NCBI GenBank assembly: GCA_002702705.1
Contig: PABH01000028.1
Coordinates: 186,001-250,000, forward strand
Direction of reading: 5' to 3'
Source of the DNA: Anaerolineaceae bacterium
Lineage (GTDB): Bacteria; Chloroflexota; Anaerolineae; Anaerolineales; Anaerolineaceae
Length of the DNA: 64,000 bases
In this document: piece after piece, positions 61,387 through 64,000 of the stretch
How positions within the stretch are numbered: the first letter of the stretch is position 1
How the letters are laid out: each line of letters begins with the position of its first letter
Made by a program: the position numbers and the translations under genes
Notes under the pieces: model-generated
What the model was told of the DNA's origin: nothing
Seen by the model: the letters and a program-made list of their open reading frames with translations, nothing else
Databases searched by the model: none

Positions 61387-62814
61387 CTAATGGAACGATG
61401 TTTTCTGGTGAAGCCTAAGTGACATAATAACCACCCCGCCATATCCGGCAGTGTACATGAACATCCAAGGTACAAAACCCCAGTTTTGATTTATCATTGC
61501 TAACACCATGGAACTGAAGGCAAAAACAGCTAAAGCTAATTCTGTCCAAACAATGGCGTTTAGGTTTTGTTTTGATTTTTGGCTGATTAACTGATCCTGA
61601 CCGGCGAACTTAGGTGTGCGGATGAATTCGCCTTCCATTGGGCCAAACAAACCAACGAATACCGCCAGAGCATTATTCAATGAGATTCCGATGCTGAATA
61701 CCAGTAATGCTGGAATTAATTTCAACCGTTGTTTCCAATCCGGAGCCTCTGGTGCGGCAGCTGTTAAGTATAATAATGGAGGACCAATGGCGGTGAGGGT
61801 TAACCACGGCAGCCATTGCAACGTTTCGGTCAATGTGAATCGCATCCATACCGATAATAACAGCAAAAACAACACCAACGGATGGACCAAGTAATGCGTT
61901 AAATGCAGTACACCTTCAAATTTGACCCAACCATTAAATCCGGATTGTATTAATGGTTTAAGTAGTTTGCGTGCGGTTTGGATGCTGCCACGAGCCCAAC
62001 GTTTTTGCTGGGTTTTATATACGCTAATTACTGGCGGTAGTTCTGCAGGTACAACGACATCCGGCAAATAATCGAGACGCCATCCTTTTAATTGAGCCCG
62101 ATAGCTTAAATCAAAATCTTCTGTCAGTGTTTCAGCTTGCCACCCACCCGCATCTAGAATACAGGTCTTTCGCCAAATCCCAGCGGAGCCATTAAAACTC
62201 ATCAGGTATCCATTGCGGGAGCGTACAGTCTGTTCCACCATAAAGTGAGCATCTATCGCTAATGCTTGTAGCTGCGTTAAGATTGAATCATTCCGGTTGA
62301 GATGGCCCCAACGTGTTTGAATACAACCCAGGTTTTTATCCACAAACCAAGGCATTACTTTCTTTAAAAAATTAGGAGGTGGAATAAAATCTGCATCAAA
62401 CACAGCCAAGAATTCACCTTTTGCACTTAGTAAACCTTCTGCAAGCGCTCCAGCTTTATATCCTGAACGGTGTTTACGGTGAACATGAGTAATGAGAATT
62501 CCATCGGGCTGATGGTTGGTTATAAAATCTTGAACAATACTGGTTGTTTCATCGGTGGAATCATCCAAAATCTGAATTTCCAACTGATAATTGGGGTAGT
62601 CCAATGCGTAAATCGCGGTTAACAAACGAGTGATTGATGCTGCCTCATTATATACAGGTAGTTGGACGGTAACCGTTGGCCAGATTTCGGGTGTTGGTGG
62701 ACTTGCTCTGTTTGCCTTCTTCCGATGATACAACCAAAGCAAATAAAGGCCATTAAATGAATAAATAGCCAACCAGACCGAAATAACCGTATACAGAATG
62801 GTTACCAAAACCAA
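61387..62814 (-). CDS. Processive family 2 glycosyltransferase (cellulose-synthase/CslA-like)
   Basis: This 475-residue membrane enzyme has one or two N-terminal helices, a GT2 catalytic domain with VQLPVYNE, ILDDSTDET, the metal-binding AVFDADFIPP, the catalytic TEDFDLSYR and the processivity motif QQKRW, then about four C-terminal helices. The pattern belongs to polysaccharide or glycolipid synthases such as beta-mannan synthase-like enzymes. It overlaps the upstream DoxX gene by 13 bases. The product is unknown. Confidence 0.92.
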   Translation of the reverse strand: MVLVTILYTVISVWLAIYSFNGLYLLWLYHRKKANRASPPTPEIWPTVTVQLPVYNEAASITRLLTAIYALDYPNYQLEIQILDDSTDETTSIVQDFITNHQPDGILITHVHRKHRSGYKAGALAEGLLSAKGEFLAVFDADFIPPPNFLKKVMPWFVDKNLGCIQTRWGHLNRNDSILTQLQALAIDAHFMVEQTVRSRNGYLMSFNGSAGIWRKTCILDAGGWQAETLTEDFDLSYRAQLKGWRLDYLPDVVVPAELPPVISVYKTQQKRWARGSIQTARKLLKPLIQSGFNGWVKFEGVLHLTHYLVHPLVLFLLLLSVWMRFTLTETLQWLPWLTLTAIGPPLLYLTAAAPEAPDWKQRLKLIPALLVFSIGISLNNALAVFVGLFGPMEGEFIRTPKFAGQDQLISQKSKQNLNAIVWTELALAVFAFSSMVLAMINQNWGFVPWMFMYTAGYGGVVIMSLRLHQKTSFH

Positions 62815-63293
62815 GATTTTATCCCTTTATCTCCAAATTTTTGTACCAACCACCGATCCACACCCCACACACGGCCGGCTTTCATTATCCAAACCACACC
62901 CAAGATAGAGATTGGTAAGAGATAGGCCCAAGGCCAATCATGGCTGAAGGTCGCCAGGAAGGTGTTAAGCAAAAAAAAGATACCCGCCAGGCTGAATAAA
63001 CGCGTAAATGTGCCTGTTAATAAAGCCAGACCAAGAACAAATTCCATTACCAGTTGAAAGGGTGCAAAAATATTCCGGATCGGTAAAATCACGTTGTTAA
63101 TAAATAGTGCATACCAGGTTAATGGGTTTTCGGATTGGGGAAAATTGTTGGTAAAAAAATCAAGCAGCCCGTTCGGTGTATATAAACCTTTGGTAACGTT
63201 ACTTAACCAGGTGGTCAGAAACATCAAACCCACCACGATTCTTAAAACCGCAATCCAATTGATTGGTTTATTAATTTCTTCCTTGATATTCAT
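62802..63293 (-). CDS. DoxX family membrane protein
   Basis: This 163-residue protein has four hydrophobic segments (about 15-35, 60-80, 85-105 and 108-128) and the DoxX opening NWIAVLRIVVGLMFLTTWLSN. AGAGGAG lies 6 bases before ATG 63293, while an ATG 6 bases earlier abuts that site. It shares an overlap with the glycosyltransferase gene downstream. The family has assorted roles including quinol- or sulfur-related membrane functions, so the role here is not settled. Confidence 0.85.
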   Translation of the reverse strand: MNIKEEINKPINWIAVLRIVVGLMFLTTWLSNVTKGLYTPNGLLDFFTNNFPQSENPLTWYALFINNVILPIRNIFAPFQLVMEFVLGLALLTGTFTRLFSLAGIFFLLNTFLATFSHDWPWAYLLPISILGVVWIMKAGRVWGVDRWLVQKFGDKGIKSWFW

Positions 63294-63372
63294 TCCCATC
63301 TCCTCTTAGTTTATCGTGATTGTTAGATGAATTGAGTCTTTATTTTCTTACGGACTATTTTTTATTTTGTTT

Positions 63373-63413
63373 AAAAAAGCAACGATCTCCCCTATTAAAA
63401 TCAAGGGAGTTGC
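63373..63413 (-). terminator. Terminator of the right-edge gene
   Basis: On the - strand, GCAACTCCC pairs with GGGAG(ATC)GTTGC with a three-base bulge, and a run of T (63373-63378) follows. It lies about 30 bases after the stop of the gene ending at 63445. Confidence 0.75.
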
Positions 63414-63444
63414 AGATAAAAAATATTTCTTTTAGTATAGATTT

Positions 63445-63999
63445 TTAATCCGGAAATTCAAAAAACAACCTTCTGCGAATTAATGCCCAAATTAACAAAC
63501 CATACACGGGAAGGTATTCTGCCCATAATACCCATTTCCAATTTTGATTTATATAAAGAAGGTAGGATAGTGATACCGTGATAGAAAACCATAACCAGGG
63601 ACTTCGAAGTGGTTTTTCGGCAAGGATGGTAATGAAGGGGATCAATAAAACCAAATACCAGGGATGAACTGTTGCTGAAAACAGCAAAAACAAACCATAA
63701 CCAATCAACATGGCTTGTAAGGTTGTGTAAAAAAGTTTATATGGGTCAGTAATCTTCCGAAATTTCTGTTTAAAAGATACCGATACCCAGCTTAATAAAC
63801 CAACAAAAATAATCATCGATACCAATCGGGTGATTTGTACCAGTTTTTCATTAGATAACCATTTAATGGGTAAGTAATTCATCAATCCGGATAATAAAGA
63901 GAAAGTGCTGCCATTAAACTGCCAATATTGAAGGTAAATTCGAACAGCTCCCAATACCCCCGTACCATCCATTACACCAAATAAACCCAATCCGGCGGA
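63445..63999 (-). CDS. Membrane glycosyltransferase-like protein, C-terminal part (start beyond window)
   Basis: The frame is open to the right edge, so these 184 residues are the C-terminal part of a longer polytopic protein. 'YLQYWQFNGSTFSLL' after GLFGVMDGTG, then about five hydrophobic segments with FSATVHPWYLVLLIPFITI, match bacterial membrane mannosyltransferase/DUF2029-like proteins with a conserved 'HPWY' motif. A terminator follows. It may belong with the nearby GT2 enzyme for envelope glycan assembly. Confidence 0.75.
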   Translation of the reverse strand, partial: SAGLGLFGVMDGTGVLGAVRIYLQYWQFNGSTFSLLSGLMNYLPIKWLSNEKLVQITRLVSMIIFVGLLSWVSVSFKQKFRKITDPYKLFYTTLQAMLIGYGLFLLFSATVHPWYLVLLIPFITILAEKPLRSPWLWFSITVSLSYLLYINQNWKWVLWAEYLPVYGLLIWALIRRRLFFEFPD

Positions 64000-64000
64000 T

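Noticed and set aside
1-64000. tRNA, rRNA, CRISPR array, transposase or integrase genes.
   Set aside because: None was recognised on either strand by reading for typical T-arm sequences, regularly spaced repeats or DDE/recombinase motifs; a covariance-model scan would be needed to exclude small RNAs.

Overview
The window reads as ordinary chromosome from a free-living, moderately AT-rich bacterium, most likely Chloroflexota (class Anaerolineae). This is inferred from the lipoprotein style (Ala/Pro/Glu-rich linkers after the lipobox), a secreted protein ending in FLPLILK, HisKA_3 (NarL-type) signalling, a ChvE/GguAB-type sugar importer and many TTG starts with good Shine-Dalgarno sites. No marker gene or rRNA is present to prove it. 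I saw no tRNA, rRNA, CRISPR array, transposase or prophage module.

Layout. 1-9430: an L-arabinose locus on the + strand: LacI-type regulator (5' end off the window), lipoprotein sugar-binding protein, double ATPase, permease, zinc alcohol dehydrogenase, araB, araD and araA, closed by a bidirectional terminator. 9442-15060: an ABC-2 exporter operon (small membrane protein, ATPase, two permeases) on the - strand, divergent from its probable NarL-type two-component pair. 15266-25426: small membrane protein, DegV, oligoendopeptidase F, a palindromic repeat, a TlpA-like thioredoxin, a three-gene cluster of exported proteins ending in an S74-chaperone protein, then a - strand operon mgsA/rarA, histidine phosphatase, rhodanese, histidine phosphatase. 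25732-34746: a 1013-residue hybrid kinase, GNAT, deoxyribosyltransferase-like and HAD proteins, a LiaF-like protein, a DMT exporter, a carboxyethylornithine-synthase-like enzyme, a YcgN-type cysteine-cluster protein and a HAD hydrolase. 34765-41719: 2-hydroxyacid dehydrogenase plus two-subunit CoA-transferase, a small membrane protein, a P5C-dehydrogenase-like ALDH, an AI-2E-type transporter and an ADP-ribosylglycohydrolase. 41854-49837: a DUF2971 protein, an M23 peptidase with a 17-codon ORF upstream, a Gly-rich RRM protein, a baeRF-like protein, a HAD protein with a membrane GT87-like glycosyltransferase, and two exported proteins.

50272-56580 is the most system-like region: six tightly spaced genes encode a MacB-type ABC machine with split ATPase and FtsX-like permease, two different HlyD/MacA-type adaptors, and two paralogous lipoproteins of a family I cannot name, ending at a 15-bp perfect hairpin. 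56605-64000: a membrane-anchored beta-lactamase-fold hydrolase, a FAD-dependent reductase, a 361-residue protein with phosphoribosyltransferase-like motifs, a processive family 2 glycosyltransferase overlapping a DoxX protein, and the C-terminal part of a membrane glycosyltransferase-like protein running off the right edge.

All functional calls rest on motifs, length and context read by eye; no database search or computation was run.
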